Shown here one piece after another: positions 27,235-36,678 of a stretch of DNA of 64,000 bases. A program made the position numbers and the translations under genes. This DNA comes from Saccharibacillus sacchari DSM 19268. Lineage in GTDB: Bacteria > Bacillota > Bacilli > Paenibacillales > Paenibacillaceae. The notes beneath the pieces were generated by a model. The model searched no databases, was not told the DNA's origin, and worked only from the letters and a program-made list of their open reading frames with translations. The stretch covers positions 1,144,407 to 1,208,406 of the forward strand of contig NZ_KK073875.1 in assembly GCF_000585395.1 (NCBI RefSeq). The letters run 5' to 3'. Numbering within the stretch: the first letter of the stretch is position 1; every line of letters starts with the position of its first letter.

Positions 27235-28590
27235 ATGTCTCAGCTTGCCGCTTCCAAACCGCCCCGCCGAACTCGCAAAAGAGGGTCGAACGCGGGGCTG
27301 TTCCTGTCGCTGCCGGTGCTGTCCTGGGCGCTGTACGACTTTGCGAACACCATTTTTTCATCCAACATCGTCACGATCTTTTTTCCGCTGTATCTGCAAC
27401 AGGTGCTCGGCGGAGACGCGCGGATGGACCAGATCGCCAGCACCTTTATCAGCTATGCCAACGCCGCGGCGGGGCTGCTGCTCGTCATTTTCACTCCGCT
27501 GCTCGGCGTCTGGATGGATCGGACGGGACGCAAAAAAGCTTTTCTTGTTCCTTTTGCGCTGGCAGCCATTATCTTTACGTTCTTGATGGGCTTTACCGCG
27601 TACACGAACAGTTCCTCATCCCTGTTCGGCCTGCCGCTTTCGATCGTGGTCGTGCTGATCTTTTTTACCGCGGCCAAGTTCTTCTATAACTCCAGTCAGC
27701 TCTTCTATGACAATATGCTGCCGGACATCGCGACCGGTCCTCAAGTTCCTCTCGTCTCGGGCTTCGGCGTCGCGGTCGGCTATATCGGCACGTTGATGGG
27801 ACTGGTCGTCTACGGCATCGTGGGCAGCAGCGATTACCCGCTTGCCTTTATTCTGACCGCCGTGCTGTTCCTGCTTTTCTCGCTGCCGATCATTCTGCTG
27901 TACAAAGAAAAGCCTGCGCCGCCCGTCGCTCCCGCGAGCGGAACGCGCAAATCTTTTTTCAGCGGTTACCGGGATATTTACGAGACGTTCAAAGAAGCGA
28001 AGAAGCATCGGGCCGTGTTCACGTTCATGATCGCTTATTTCTTCTTCAACGATGCCGTCGCGACCGCGATCGCCATGATGAGCATCTATGCGACCGCCGT
28101 CATGGGCTTCAGCGCCGGACAATTCATTCTGCTGTATCTGGTGGCAACGGTGTTCGCGATTATCGGCTCGTTCGTCTTTGGCCATATTACGCGCAGAGTC
28201 GGGGGAAAAGTCTCGTCCGGACTCGTCGCGATCGTGCTGATCGCCGCGCTCGTTCTGGCGGCTGCCGCCTTCTCCGCTGCCGTCTTCTGGGCCGCCGCCT
28301 GCCTGTACGGAGTCGCGATGGGCTCGCTGTGGGTCACTTCGCGCACGATGATCGTCGAACTTTCGCCGCCGGAAAAAAGAGGCCAGTTCTTCGGACTGTT
28401 CGCGTTCTCCGGCAAACTGTCGTCCGTGCTCGGTCCGCTTGTATACGGCAGCGTGACTTGGGCGCTGGCGGGATACGGAACGCTCGCGAGCCGCGCGGCG
28501 CTACTGTCCCTGGTCGTGATGGCTGCCATCGGGCTGGTCGTGCTGCTTCGCGTGCCGTACGCCAAGCCGACCGAAGAAGTTCAAGCTTGA
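27235..28590 (+). CDS. MFS transporter of the UMF1 (Atg22-like) family
   Basis: The 451-residue protein has about twelve membrane helices and the UMF1 signature ALYDFANTIFSSNIVTIFFP. The loop motif GVWMDRTGRKKAF is the MFS motif A, and an EKRGQFFGLF segment lies in the second half. UMF1 proteins are related to vacuolar amino-acid effluxers, but bacterial substrates are not established. An AAAAGGGG site precedes the ATG. It has its own terminator. Confidence 0.9.
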   Translation: MSQLAASKPPRRTRKRGSNAGLFLSLPVLSWALYDFANTIFSSNIVTIFFPLYLQQVLGGDARMDQIASTFISYANAAAGLLLVIFTPLLGVWMDRTGRKKAFLVPFALAAIIFTFLMGFTAYTNSSSSLFGLPLSIVVVLIFFTAAKFFYNSSQLFYDNMLPDIATGPQVPLVSGFGVAVGYIGTLMGLVVYGIVGSSDYPLAFILTAVLFLLFSLPIILLYKEKPAPPVAPASGTRKSFFSGYRDIYETFKEAKKHRAVFTFMIAYFFFNDAVATAIAMMSIYATAVMGFSAGQFILLYLVATVFAIIGSFVFGHITRRVGGKVSSGLVAIVLIAALVLAAAAFSAAVFWAAACLYGVAMGSLWVTSRTMIVELSPPEKRGQFFGLFAFSGKLSSVLGPLVYGSVTWALAGYGTLASRAALLSLVVMAAIGLVVLLRVPYAKPTEEVQA

Positions 28591-28608
28591 TTCATGGCTC
28601 TTATCCCA

Positions 28609-28642
28609 ACCGGAAGCTGCGTTTTGATGCGCGGCTTTCGGT
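28609..28642 (+). terminator. Terminator after the MFS gene
   Basis: ACCGGAAGCTGCG pairs with CGCGGCTTTCGGT (two weak pairs), followed by TTTTTT. Confidence 0.8.
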
Positions 28643-28739
28643 TTTTTATATTCCTTTTTGTTGATTGCGATTGAACAAAAATCTGTGGGGTATCTTATAC
28701 ATGGACGCCTATGAAGCCGACCCGGGTTTTGAAGTCCGG

Positions 28740-28768
28740 TTGGTTGCGCGAAGAAAGTTTGTTATAAT
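28740..28768 (+). promoter_or_regulatory. Sigma-A promoter of the second aldo/keto reductase
   Basis: TTGGTT (28740-28745) and a consensus TATAAT (28763-28768) are 17 bp apart. Confidence 0.7.
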
Positions 28769-28841
28769 AAGTAACTGTATGGCGATGCTTCATTTGCGAA
28801 ACATCTGCCCAATTTGTTGACGACAGAGGAGGAATTTTTCG

Positions 28842-29672
28842 ATGACGACGAGTTTGAATGCAACCGTGAAACTGAACAATGGCGTGGAGATGCCTTGGTT
28901 CGGTCTGGGCGTATGGCAAGTAGAAGACGGCGACGAAGCCAAAAATTCCGTAACTGCGGCGATCAAAGCCGGTTATATCGGCATTGATACGGCAGCCGCT
29001 TATAAAAACGAAAAAAGCGTGGGCGAAGCGATCCGGGAATCCGGCGCGAACCGCGACGGCCTGTTCATCACCTCGAAAGTCTGGAACGGCGATCAAGGTT
29101 ACGAAGAGACGCTGGCCGCTTTCGATGCGACGATGGAAAAGCTGGGGCTCGACGTGCTCGACCTCTATCTGATCCATTGGCCGGTTCAAGGCAAATATAA
29201 AGACACCTGGCGCGCGATGGAAAAGCTGTACAAAGACGGCCGCATCCGCGCAATCGGCGTCAGCAACTTCCAGCCGCACCACCTCGACGACCTGCTCGCC
29301 GATGCGGAAGTCGTGCCGGCGGTCAATCAAGTGGAATTCCACCCGCTGCTGACCCAAGCCGAGCTTCTGGACTACTGCGCGAAAAAAGGCATTCAAGTCG
29401 AGGCCTGGTCGCCGCTGGCGCGCGGCTTGCTGTTCGAAAACGAAGTCGTGACAAGCCTCGGCGAAAAATACGGCAAATCCCCGGCGCAGATCCTGCTTCG
29501 TTGGGTGCTGGATAAAGGCGTCGTGGTGCTGACCCGCTCCGTGAAGGAGAGCCGCATCGTCGAAAACGCCGACCTGTTCGACTTCACGCTGACGCCGGAA
29601 GACGTAACCGCGCTTGAAGCTTTGAACAAAAACGAGCGCACCGGCCCGGACCCGGACAATTTCAACTTCTGA
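28842..29672 (+). CDS. Aldo/keto reductase (YvgN/YtbE-like)
   Basis: The 276-residue protein matches the short Bacillus AKR5-type enzymes: LNNGVEMPWFGLGVWQ at the start, catalytic Asp/Tyr in IDTAAAYKNE, Lys in ITSKVWN, His in LIHWPVQ, and phosphate-binding residues in TRSVKESRIVEN. It probably reduces aldehydes such as methylglyoxal with NADPH. AGAGGAGG lies nine bases before the ATG. It has its own promoter and terminator. Confidence 0.93.
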   Translation: MTTSLNATVKLNNGVEMPWFGLGVWQVEDGDEAKNSVTAAIKAGYIGIDTAAAYKNEKSVGEAIRESGANRDGLFITSKVWNGDQGYEETLAAFDATMEKLGLDVLDLYLIHWPVQGKYKDTWRAMEKLYKDGRIRAIGVSNFQPHHLDDLLADAEVVPAVNQVEFHPLLTQAELLDYCAKKGIQVEAWSPLARGLLFENEVVTSLGEKYGKSPAQILLRWVLDKGVVVLTRSVKESRIVENADLFDFTLTPEDVTALEALNKNERTGPDPDNFNF

Positions 29673-29708
29673 TTCGATCCGAAACGAATTCATTCGAATC
29701 GTGCGAGC

Positions 29709-29741
29709 AAGCCGTTTCCCGAATACGACGGGAAGCGGCTT
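29709..29741 (+). terminator. Terminator after the aldo/keto reductase
   Basis: AAGCCGTTTCCCG pairs with CGGGAAGCGGCTT with one G-T pair, followed by TTCG. Confidence 0.75.
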
Positions 29742-29954
29742 TTCGACGTGCAATTTTCGGAATGCAGCGGGTGTCGGCCACCGGAACGCATCGTTTTTTC
29801 AGATCGGCTAATCCTTGATCCGCTTGCATTGATAACGATTTCGAAAATTTGAGACAAGATTCGACTGCGTCGTTTCACAAAGTTCGGTGTATGTAATAAG
29901 CAGTCAACCAAATTCGACAATTCCGCAAACTTATCCGAAACGGAAGTGACAACA

Positions 29955-31481
29955 TTGAAGCAAGCAACCAGTGTATTTTACATATCCGCCTCGATTCTTG
30001 TCGTGCTGGTCGCGATCGGCGTTATCGCTCCCGCCGGGCTCGAACAAGGAACGAACTACGTTCAGTCCATTCTTACCGACACCTTCGGCTGGTATTATCT
30101 GATCGCCGTGACGGCATTTGTCGGCGTCTGCATCTATCTGCTCGTCAGCCCGCTGGGCCGCATTAAGTTGGGCAAGCAGGACGACACTCCCTCTTATTCG
30201 CGCCCGACGTGGCTTGCGATGCTGTTCAGCGCGGGAGTCGGCATCGGATTAGTCTTTTACGGCGCGTATGAACCGATCAACCATTACGCGGTCAGCTCGC
30301 CGACCGGAGAAACGGGAACGGAAACCTCCGTGCGCGAAGCCATGCAGTTCACCTTTTTCCATTGGGGCGTTCACGCGTGGGCCGTATACGGCTTGGTCGC
30401 GATGTCCCTCGCCTACTTCATGTTCCGAAGAGGAGAACCGGCGCTGATCAGCTCGACGTTGATCCCCGTTCTCGGAAGGCACGCCAAAGGGCCGATCGGC
30501 AAAACGATCGATATCGTCGCCGTTCTCGCTACGGTGATCGGGGTCGCGACTTCGCTCGGCTTCGGCGCGGTTCAGATCAACGGCGGCCTTTCGTACTTGT
30601 TCGGCCTGCCATCCAATATTTTGACTCAATTCATCATCATTCTGGTCGTGACGGTCATGTTCATGGCGTCGGCGCTCAGCGGGTTGGACAAAGGCATTCG
30701 GATTCTCAGCAACGTGAACATGATTTTGGCGGCCGCGCTTTGCGTCTTGGTCTTCGCGTTCGGCGCGTCGTTGTTCACGCTCAACCTGTTCACCGATTCG
30801 CTGGGCCGTTATTTGCAGAACTTCATCACGATGAGCTTCCGGATCGCCCCGCTCAATCCGGAGAACCGCGAGTGGATCAATACGTGGACGATCTTTTACT
30901 GGGCTTGGTGGATCTCGTGGTCGCCGTTCGTCGGGATCTTCATCGCCCGCGTCTCGAAAGGCCGCACGATCCGCGAATTCGTCGCTTACGTGCTGCTGGC
31001 GCCTTCGCTGATCGGATTTATCTGGTTCTCGGTCTTCGGCGGATCGGCGATCTCGCTCGAACGCAGCGGAAAAGCGATGCTGTCCCAGCTGGTTCCTGAA
31101 GAAACTCTGTTCGGCATGCTCGGCACGTTCCCGATGGGCATGGCGATTTCGATTCTGGCAATCGGCCTGATCGCGATCTTCTTCGTCACCTCGGCCGATT
31201 CCGGCACGTTCGTGCTCGGCATGATGACGACGGGCGGCGCGCAGAATCCGAACAACGTTTTGAAATTAGTCTGGGGAGTCATGCTGACCGCAATGGCGCT
31301 GGTGCTGCTGTATTCCGGCGGCCTTCAGGCTTTGCAAAACATGATGATTATCTCCGCCTTCCCGTTCTCGTTCGTCATCATCGCGATGGCGGTCAGCCTG
31401 ATCAAAGTCTTGAACAAAGATTCGCACGAAATGGGACCAAGCAAACGCAAACCGCCGAAAAAAGCGGAAGCGAAAGCCTGA
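29955..31481 (+). CDS. BCCT-family compatible-solute transporter (glycine betaine/choline type)
   Basis: Twelve membrane helices and the family segment FYWAWWISWSPFVGIFIARVS identify a BCCT carrier, which imports betaine, choline or carnitine with sodium or protons for osmoprotection. The N-terminal tail is very short, as in OpuD. The likely start is TTG at 29955, because GGAAGTGA sits at ideal distance from it; a GTG at 29946 overlaps that site. This gives about 508 residues. The C-terminus is a Lys/Pro-rich tail (KRKPPKKAEAKA), which in relatives senses osmotic state. Confidence 0.92.
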   Translation: MKQATSVFYISASILVVLVAIGVIAPAGLEQGTNYVQSILTDTFGWYYLIAVTAFVGVCIYLLVSPLGRIKLGKQDDTPSYSRPTWLAMLFSAGVGIGLVFYGAYEPINHYAVSSPTGETGTETSVREAMQFTFFHWGVHAWAVYGLVAMSLAYFMFRRGEPALISSTLIPVLGRHAKGPIGKTIDIVAVLATVIGVATSLGFGAVQINGGLSYLFGLPSNILTQFIIILVVTVMFMASALSGLDKGIRILSNVNMILAAALCVLVFAFGASLFTLNLFTDSLGRYLQNFITMSFRIAPLNPENREWINTWTIFYWAWWISWSPFVGIFIARVSKGRTIREFVAYVLLAPSLIGFIWFSVFGGSAISLERSGKAMLSQLVPEETLFGMLGTFPMGMAISILAIGLIAIFFVTSADSGTFVLGMMTTGGAQNPNNVLKLVWGVMLTAMALVLLYSGGLQALQNMMIISAFPFSFVIIAMAVSLIKVLNKDSHEMGPSKRKPPKKAEAKA

Positions 31482-31511
31482 TTCTATTCCGATTCATCAT
31501 TCGGCCTATCC

Positions 31512-31542
31512 AAAGAACCTGTCGCACTTCGGCAGGTTCTTT
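31512..31542 (+). terminator. Terminator after the BCCT gene
   Basis: AAAGAACCTG and CAGGTTCTTT pair around TCGCACTTCGG, followed by TTTTC. Confidence 0.88.
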
Positions 31543-31589
31543 TTTCGTGCATACGCATAAAACCAACTTGCCGGGAGCTGCTTCTCTCG

Positions 31590-31618
31590 TTGCAATGAGC
31601 AGGGATGCGAGGTATATT
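31590..31618 (+). promoter_or_regulatory. Sigma-A promoter of the padR-like gene
   Basis: TTGCAA (31590-31595) and TATATT (31613-31618) are 17 bp apart, 47 bp before the ATG. Confidence 0.65.
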
Positions 31619-31665
31619 GAACACATTCACTACATCACGACGCGATATATGAGAAAGGAGCAAGC

Positions 31666-31998
31666 ATGGACCTCGACAAAGTCCGTAAACGATTCCTGCC
31701 GATGAGCGAAACGATGTTCTATATTTTGTTTTCGCTAAGGGAGGAGCGCCACGGCTACGGTATTATGCAGCATGTGCAATCTCTGACGTCCGGCCGGATT
31801 TCGCTGGGAGCCGGTACCCTTTATCAAAGTCTGGCGAAGCTGGAAGGCGACGGCTTGATTATTCAAACTGCCGAGATCGAACGCAAGAAATTTTACCTCG
31901 CCACCGAATCCGGAACGATCATTTTGCAGGAAGAAGCTCTTCGCATCTCGGAACTCTACCGGAACGTCGCAGAACTGCTGCCGCTTGAACACACTTAA
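31666..31998 (+). CDS. PadR-family transcriptional regulator
   Basis: The 110-residue protein carries a PadR winged helix (ETMFYILFSLREERHGYGIM, GTLYQSLAKLEGDGLI) and a short C-terminal dimerisation helix, the small PadR-s2 form. PadR repressors often control neighbouring transporters or stress genes. AAAGGAG precedes the ATG. It is 28 bp before the HD-domain gene and probably in the same transcript. Confidence 0.92.
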   Translation: MDLDKVRKRFLPMSETMFYILFSLREERHGYGIMQHVQSLTSGRISLGAGTLYQSLAKLEGDGLIIQTAEIERKKFYLATESGTIILQEEALRISELYRNVAELLPLEHT

Positions 31999-32026
31999 TT
32001 TTATAAGGTAAAAAGGAGGAATTTCG

Positions 32027-32491
32027 ATGTCTACGCTAGCTCGCGCAATCGCTCTTGCCGCTCAATACCATGAAGGCCAGACCGATAAAGGCGGCCGTCC
32101 CTATGTCTTCCACCCTCTTCGCCTGATGCTCAAAGCGCTCACCGAGCCCGAACAGATCGCCGCCGTGCTGCACGACACGATCGAGGACACCGACCTGACC
32201 CTGGACGATCTGCGCAAAGAAGGCTTTTCAGACGAAATCGTGGAAGCGATCGACCGTTTGTCCCGCCGCGAAGACGAGACTTATCACGAGTTTATTTTAC
32301 GGATCAAGGAAAATCGGCTGGCTGCACGCGTGAAAATTCTCGATCTTCAGGACAACATGGACCTGACCCGGATCAAGAAGCCGTCGGAAAAAGATCAGAA
32401 GCGCCTGCTGAAGTACAGCCAAGCTTTGGATACGCTGCTTTCCCATGACGAGACGCAAGAAGCAGACGAGAAAGATCAGAACCGATTATAA
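32027..32491 (+). CDS. Small HD-domain phosphohydrolase (RelA/SpoT HD-like)
   Basis: The 154-residue protein contains an HD metal-binding core: H in AAQYHEGQTDKGGRPYVFHP and HD in VLHDTIEDTDLTLDDL. This is the hydrolase half of RelA/SpoT, similar to small alarmone hydrolases (MESH1-like) and other HD4 proteins. It could degrade (p)ppGpp or another nucleotide; no synthetase domain is present. GGAGGAA precedes the ATG. Its coupling to a PadR regulator is noteworthy. Confidence 0.85.
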   Translation: MSTLARAIALAAQYHEGQTDKGGRPYVFHPLRLMLKALTEPEQIAAVLHDTIEDTDLTLDDLRKEGFSDEIVEAIDRLSRREDETYHEFILRIKENRLAARVKILDLQDNMDLTRIKKPSEKDQKRLLKYSQALDTLLSHDETQEADEKDQNRL

Positions 32492-32501
32492 GCGTAATAA
32501 A

Positions 32502-32544
32502 AAGAGCCTTCGACTCCGCTATAAGTGCGGAGTCGAAGGCTCTT
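32502..32544. terminator. Bidirectional terminator
   Basis: AAGAGCCTTCGACTCCGC has a perfect complement after a 7-nt loop. It lies between the convergent HD-domain and DUF998 genes. Confidence 0.92.
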
Positions 32545-32552
32545 CAGATGCT

Positions 32553-33221
32553 TCATTTTCGGCGCAATATCCTTTCGGAAGCCAGCAGCATAGTGAAACC
32601 GAAGATCAAGTCCCATGCCGTCATCGAGTAGACCGAGAGCCGCTCGAACACGGCGGGGTGACCGAATATGCGCGAGACCATGATCCCCAGAGCTACAATG
32701 CCGATGATCCCTAAGCCTATACCGCTCCAACCTAATCCGGCACGCGAACGCCGAATCGATACGCCTCCCAGAATCACCGCCAGATTCCCGCCGATGATTG
32801 CCAGACCCGCTCCGAGCAAGTGCGGACTTAGTCCGTCGTAAGATACGCCGGGAAAATAACCGATCATGACGTTCCCGATGCCGTGGATCACAGCCGCCGC
32901 AAGCGCGAAGAACTTCGCTTTTCCTTCGAGCAGCGGCAGCACGAGCAAGTACCCCAACGCGAATAACAGCCCATGCGCCATAAATCCGGCATTCATGACC
33001 CAGGCCAGCGGCGACAACACTTCCCGCCCGTTGATCGTCAGCGGTCCGGCAACGCCCAGATCGCTGATGTAATTATAGGCGTAGCGGTAATTCGGCTCCT
33101 GCCAGGCAGAGGCCGAGATTGCTTCCGTCAGCACGTAAACCGCGGCGCCAAGAATGAACAATACGGCACCCAACGCGATTCTGCGCGAATCTTTCTTTTC
33201 TTTGACTATAGATACTGGCAT
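32553..33221 (-). CDS. DUF998 family membrane protein
   Basis: The start at 33221 (MPVSIVKEKK) has GGAGGAA at the right distance; the longer frame has none. The 222-residue protein has six membrane helices and the DUF998 pattern (NYISDLGVAGPL, GIGNVMIGYFPG). The biochemical role of the family is unknown. The stop lies only 9 bp from the shared terminator. Confidence 0.88.
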   Translation of the reverse strand: MPVSIVKEKKDSRRIALGAVLFILGAAVYVLTEAISASAWQEPNYRYAYNYISDLGVAGPLTINGREVLSPLAWVMNAGFMAHGLLFALGYLLVLPLLEGKAKFFALAAAVIHGIGNVMIGYFPGVSYDGLSPHLLGAGLAIIGGNLAVILGGVSIRRSRAGLGWSGIGLGIIGIVALGIMVSRIFGHPAVFERLSVYSMTAWDLIFGFTMLLASERILRRK

Positions 33222-33319
33222 GTCAGCTTCCTCCGTCAACTTCGGATAAGGTCTGCGATCAAGTGTCGAAGCTCCTGTTCACACTAATCACAGTCGTCTT
33301 ACTCATTATAAAGCATCCG

Positions 33320-34429
33320 TTACCCGTACACCCGCCGAATGATCTCCTCGAAGTCCGGCTCCCGCATCTCCACGTCCTCGATCTCGCCCCAATGCCCCAG
33401 CTCGCGCAGTGCATCCATCGTCCGAACCTCCTCCCGATTGACCTCGACGGTCAACGTAGACTCGGTTCGAGACACGATGCGCATCGCGAAGCTGCTGTCG
33501 GCCGCATGAAGGTCGCTCTCCTGATTCGGTTGGACATGCGCTCCGGTCTGCATATCGCCCGATACGATCAGATCGTCGCCTTGCCCGGCCAACACATATC
33601 CGGCCCGGTACGTCACTTTGATCTCGGTCGGCAGCCCGATCTCCCGCCGCAATCCTTCCACCGTTCCGTCATACGTCAACCGGCCGCCGCCGATCACCAT
33701 CACGCGGCGGCAAAGCTGCTCGATATCGTCCATGTCATGAGTGGTGAGCAAGATTGTTTTGCCGAATTCCTCGTTCAATACTTTTAAAAAGCCCCGGATA
33801 TTGCGCTTGGCATTGACGTCCAAACCGATCGTCGGCTCGTCCAGAAACAGCAGCTCGGGATCATGCAGCATAGCCGCCGCGATATCCGCGCGCATCCGCT
33901 GACCGAGCGACAGCTTGCGTACGGGCGTATCCCAGAACTCGTCCAAATCCAGCAGTTCCGCGAATTCGCCGAGCCGCCTGACTTTGTCCGCGTCATCCAC
34001 CCCGTACATATGCGCCAAAATATCGTACGAATCTTTCACCGGCAGATCCCACCACAACTGACTGCGCTGTCCGAATACCACGCCGAGTCTCGAAGCGCAG
34101 CGCAACCGGTCGCGATGCGGATCAATGCCGGCCAACTTTACGCTTCCGGAAGAAGGATGCAGGATGCCGGTCAACATTTTTATCGTCGTCGATTTGCCTG
34201 CCCCGTTGGGACCGATATAACCGACGAAGTCTCCTTTTTCCACCGTAAACCCGATATCCCGCACCGCTTCCTTGGTCGTATACTCCCGCGAGAACAACGA
34301 ACGAATCCCCGAGAATCTCCCCTGCGCCACGACCGGCGTTTTGAAGCTTTTGCACAGTCCGACCGCTTCGATTGCCGCTTCGCGTTCAGCTTGAACAGTC
34401 GGCATATCCCTACTCGTCATCATTTCCAT
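33320..34429 (-). CDS. ABC-2 exporter ATP-binding protein
   Basis: The 369-residue protein has Walker A GPNGAGKST, Q-loop FGQRSQLWWDL, signature LSLGQRMRADI, Walker B LLFLDEPTIGLD and H-loop TTHDMDD. The long C-terminal extension (about 245-369) is typical of the COG4586 branch. The ATG at 34429 is favoured because GGAGG directly abuts the upstream ATG. It is the last gene of a three-gene operon with two permeases (36070 to 33320), forming a heteromeric exporter. The substrate is unknown. Confidence 0.92.
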   Translation of the reverse strand: MEMMTSRDMPTVQAEREAAIEAVGLCKSFKTPVVAQGRFSGIRSLFSREYTTKEAVRDIGFTVEKGDFVGYIGPNGAGKSTTIKMLTGILHPSSGSVKLAGIDPHRDRLRCASRLGVVFGQRSQLWWDLPVKDSYDILAHMYGVDDADKVRRLGEFAELLDLDEFWDTPVRKLSLGQRMRADIAAAMLHDPELLFLDEPTIGLDVNAKRNIRGFLKVLNEEFGKTILLTTHDMDDIEQLCRRVMVIGGGRLTYDGTVEGLRREIGLPTEIKVTYRAGYVLAGQGDDLIVSGDMQTGAHVQPNQESDLHAADSSFAMRIVSRTESTLTVEVNREEVRTMDALRELGHWGEIEDVEMREPDFEEIIRRVYG

Positions 34430-34442
34430 GCTCATCCTCCTT

Positions 34443-35273
34443 TCAGCTTCCCGTGCTCTGATATTTGCTGATCCCGAATTTCCAGAAACGCAGCGCCAGC
34501 AGGACGGCCAGACACGAAGCAGCGGCGAGCACCGGAAATACCCACAGCCCCAGCTCTCCCCGCAAAATGTACAGCGCAGGCACGTATCCGACCAGTCCGA
34601 CAGGAACCGCCGTTAACAGCAATCCCGACATCCAGCCCGGATACAGCGTCAGCGGATAACGCGCCGCTGTCTGCGCCGCGTCTTCGGTCATATTTTGAAG
34701 CATGGAGATCCGCGTCGTCCAAAATCCGCACGTCGCCGTCGCCATCCCGATTGCGAACAGCACTACTCCGCCCGTCACGATGGCAAAAAGCGTCTGCGGA
34801 ATCGCCCACCACGTCACCTGTCCGGTGCGCAGCATCTCCCCGAGCGCCCACGCCAGGATCGCGCCGCCTTGCAGCAGTTCGCCGGGCATTAGGCGGAACC
34901 CGCGCGGCATCAGCGAAAGCAGCACGGGAAGCGGCTTGGTCAGCAGTTGATCCAACTCGCCTTCCACCAGATAACGCTCCAGGTTGTGCACTTCATTGCC
35001 GAACGTGCGGTACAGCGTCTTGGCGAGCGTCATCACGGCAAATAAATACCCGACCTCGTGCATCGTCCAACCGCGCACCGCGCCGAACTTCGCCAATACG
35101 ATCGCGATCATCAGAAATTCGGACAGTTGAATAATCGCAGCCAATACCGTGCCGAAAGCAAAATTAAACCGATACTGCATCCGACTGCGAACGCTGGTGC
35201 GAATCAAAATGAGATACAGCTTTATGTAATTCTGCAGCGCAACCCTTCGATCCCCTATCGTTCGCTCGTTCAT
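34443..35273 (-). CDS. ABC-2 family exporter permease (second subunit)
   Basis: The 276-residue protein has six membrane helices and the COG3694 layout (YIKLYLILIRTSVRSRMQYR at the start, YRTFGNEVHNLERYLVEGELDQLL after the second helix). It overlaps the preceding permease gene by four bases (ATGA) and ends 13 bp before the ATPase start, so the three genes are translationally coupled. Confidence 0.9.
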   Translation of the reverse strand: MNERTIGDRRVALQNYIKLYLILIRTSVRSRMQYRFNFAFGTVLAAIIQLSEFLMIAIVLAKFGAVRGWTMHEVGYLFAVMTLAKTLYRTFGNEVHNLERYLVEGELDQLLTKPLPVLLSLMPRGFRLMPGELLQGGAILAWALGEMLRTGQVTWWAIPQTLFAIVTGGVVLFAIGMATATCGFWTTRISMLQNMTEDAAQTAARYPLTLYPGWMSGLLLTAVPVGLVGYVPALYILRGELGLWVFPVLAAASCLAVLLALRFWKFGISKYQSTGS

Positions 35274-36070
35274 CCGCCCTGCACCTCCACCTTATGCCGC
35301 AGCAACTTCGTTGCCAGCAGGCACAGCAAAGTCAACGCGGCGCACCACGCCAGCGTTCCGAGCAGCAGCACGGGATCGCCTTTTCCCAAATAAAACTGCG
35401 TCGGCGCGTATAACATGAACGGATACGGCGACGCCCATGCTACGGTTTGCAGCCAGTCCGGCAGCCATTCCAGCGGAATAAAGAACCCGGCGAGCAGATT
35501 CATCAGCGCCTGATTGCCCCAATACAACCAGGAAGATTCCGTCGTCCATAACGCGCTGATCCCCATCATGTAATTCATGCAGATCGCCATGTACGCCGCG
35601 CCCGCGAGAGCCGTCAGCGCCAGAGGCAGCGTGCGTCCGCCGTCGATCGGAGTCAGGCCGAGCGCAAGCTGCATGACGATGTAGATGGGGATCGACTTGT
35701 ACAGGAACTGATACGCGATCTGCCCCCATTCTTTCGCCATCAGATGCGTGAACAGGTGCACCGGACGCATCAAATCGAGCGCAATCTGCCCGGTGCGGAC
35801 CGACTGCGGAATCCCGAGTCCCATGGTTGTGAAGCTCGCGACCCATAGGGAGGTCTGAGTAAAGGTGATATAGTGCAGCATTCCGATCGTCCCGTAATCG
35901 CCGAGCGAGTGGTCGCGGCCGAGTCCGATCCAGATGCAGGCGTACAGATAACCGAAAGCGGCGCTCGCGAAATTATGCAGCAGATGCGAGCCTCTGTACT
36001 GGATGTTGCGCGCGTAAGCCTTGGCGGCCAACGTCTGGTAAAGCCGGGTATTGCTCCTGAAAGAAATCAT
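35270..36070 (-). CDS. ABC-2 family exporter permease (first subunit)
   Basis: The ATG at 36070 follows GGAGGTGTAAG; the longer frame upstream is not supported. The 266-residue protein has six membrane helices and resembles COG4587 permeases (RNIQYRGSHLLHNFASAAFG, AGFFIPLEWLPDWLQT). It pairs with the next gene to form the membrane channel of the exporter. The roughly 300 bp upstream hold only the terminator at 36294-36329. Confidence 0.9.
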   Translation of the reverse strand: MISFRSNTRLYQTLAAKAYARNIQYRGSHLLHNFASAAFGYLYACIWIGLGRDHSLGDYGTIGMLHYITFTQTSLWVASFTTMGLGIPQSVRTGQIALDLMRPVHLFTHLMAKEWGQIAYQFLYKSIPIYIVMQLALGLTPIDGGRTLPLALTALAGAAYMAICMNYMMGISALWTTESSWLYWGNQALMNLLAGFFIPLEWLPDWLQTVAWASPYPFMLYAPTQFYLGKGDPVLLLGTLAWCAALTLLCLLATKLLRHKVEVQGG

Positions 36071-36293
36071 CTTACACCTCCGATAAGCTTTGTGTTGACG
36101 GTAAACGTCCACTTCAGACAAGGTGAGAAAAAAAGAGAAGGTCACTAATATATCAGGAAGAGTTCGGGGAATGCAAGCGTTATTTTCGGGGAAAATGAAA
36201 AACGAGCGGCGGCGCAGAGACGGAATCGAGAAGCGCGTCGCGGGCAGAGAGAAGCATTTTTTCCAAGAACTCACCTCATTTTCGCGCACGAAA

Positions 36294-36329
36294 AAGCCGC
36301 CAAAAGCCCATTTTCGACTTCTGCGGCTT
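36294..36329 (-). terminator. Terminator after the DUF6440 gene
   Basis: AAGCCGC and GCGGCTT are the arms, and on the minus strand the hairpin is followed by TTTTTCG. It lies about 50 bp beyond the DUF6440 stop. I see nothing else between 36071 and 36376. Confidence 0.7.
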
Positions 36330-36376
36330 GAACGCGCTTCAAGATCGCAAGGCAGTGAATGACGGACGTTGTTCGC

Positions 36377-36589
36377 TTATCCGATATCGTCTACGACGAC
36401 ATTTCCGTTTCGGTCGAGCAAAGGCGTGATGCCGCCGCTCGAATTGGACACGATCCAGGTATAGACATAATTCACGCCGGTCTCCCGATCGACCAAAATC
36501 GCAATTTTAGTATTTCCGGTTTCAGGCAGATATTCCGAAGACTTTTCATAGAACCGGTTCGGACGTTCCTCTTTATTTCGGCTGAACAT
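36377..36589 (-). CDS. DUF6440 family small protein
   Basis: The 70-residue protein contains ILVDRETGVNYVY and SGGITPLLDRNGNVVV, which match the conserved DUF6440 pattern. AGGAGG precedes the ATG. There is no membrane segment. The function of the family is not established. Confidence 0.85.
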   Translation of the reverse strand: MFSRNKEERPNRFYEKSSEYLPETGNTKIAILVDRETGVNYVYTWIVSNSSGGITPLLDRNGNVVVDDIG

Positions 36590-36678
36590 TCAGATTCCTC
36601 CTTAAGTATTCGCTATCGAATAACTATCGGTTTATCGTTCGAATCCTGCCTAGTCTCTCAATCTTCGGGGCCCGCAGA

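Noticed and set aside
32866..33072. Small plus-strand frames within the DUF998 region
   Set aside because: They lie antisense to a well-supported membrane protein and have no ribosome site.
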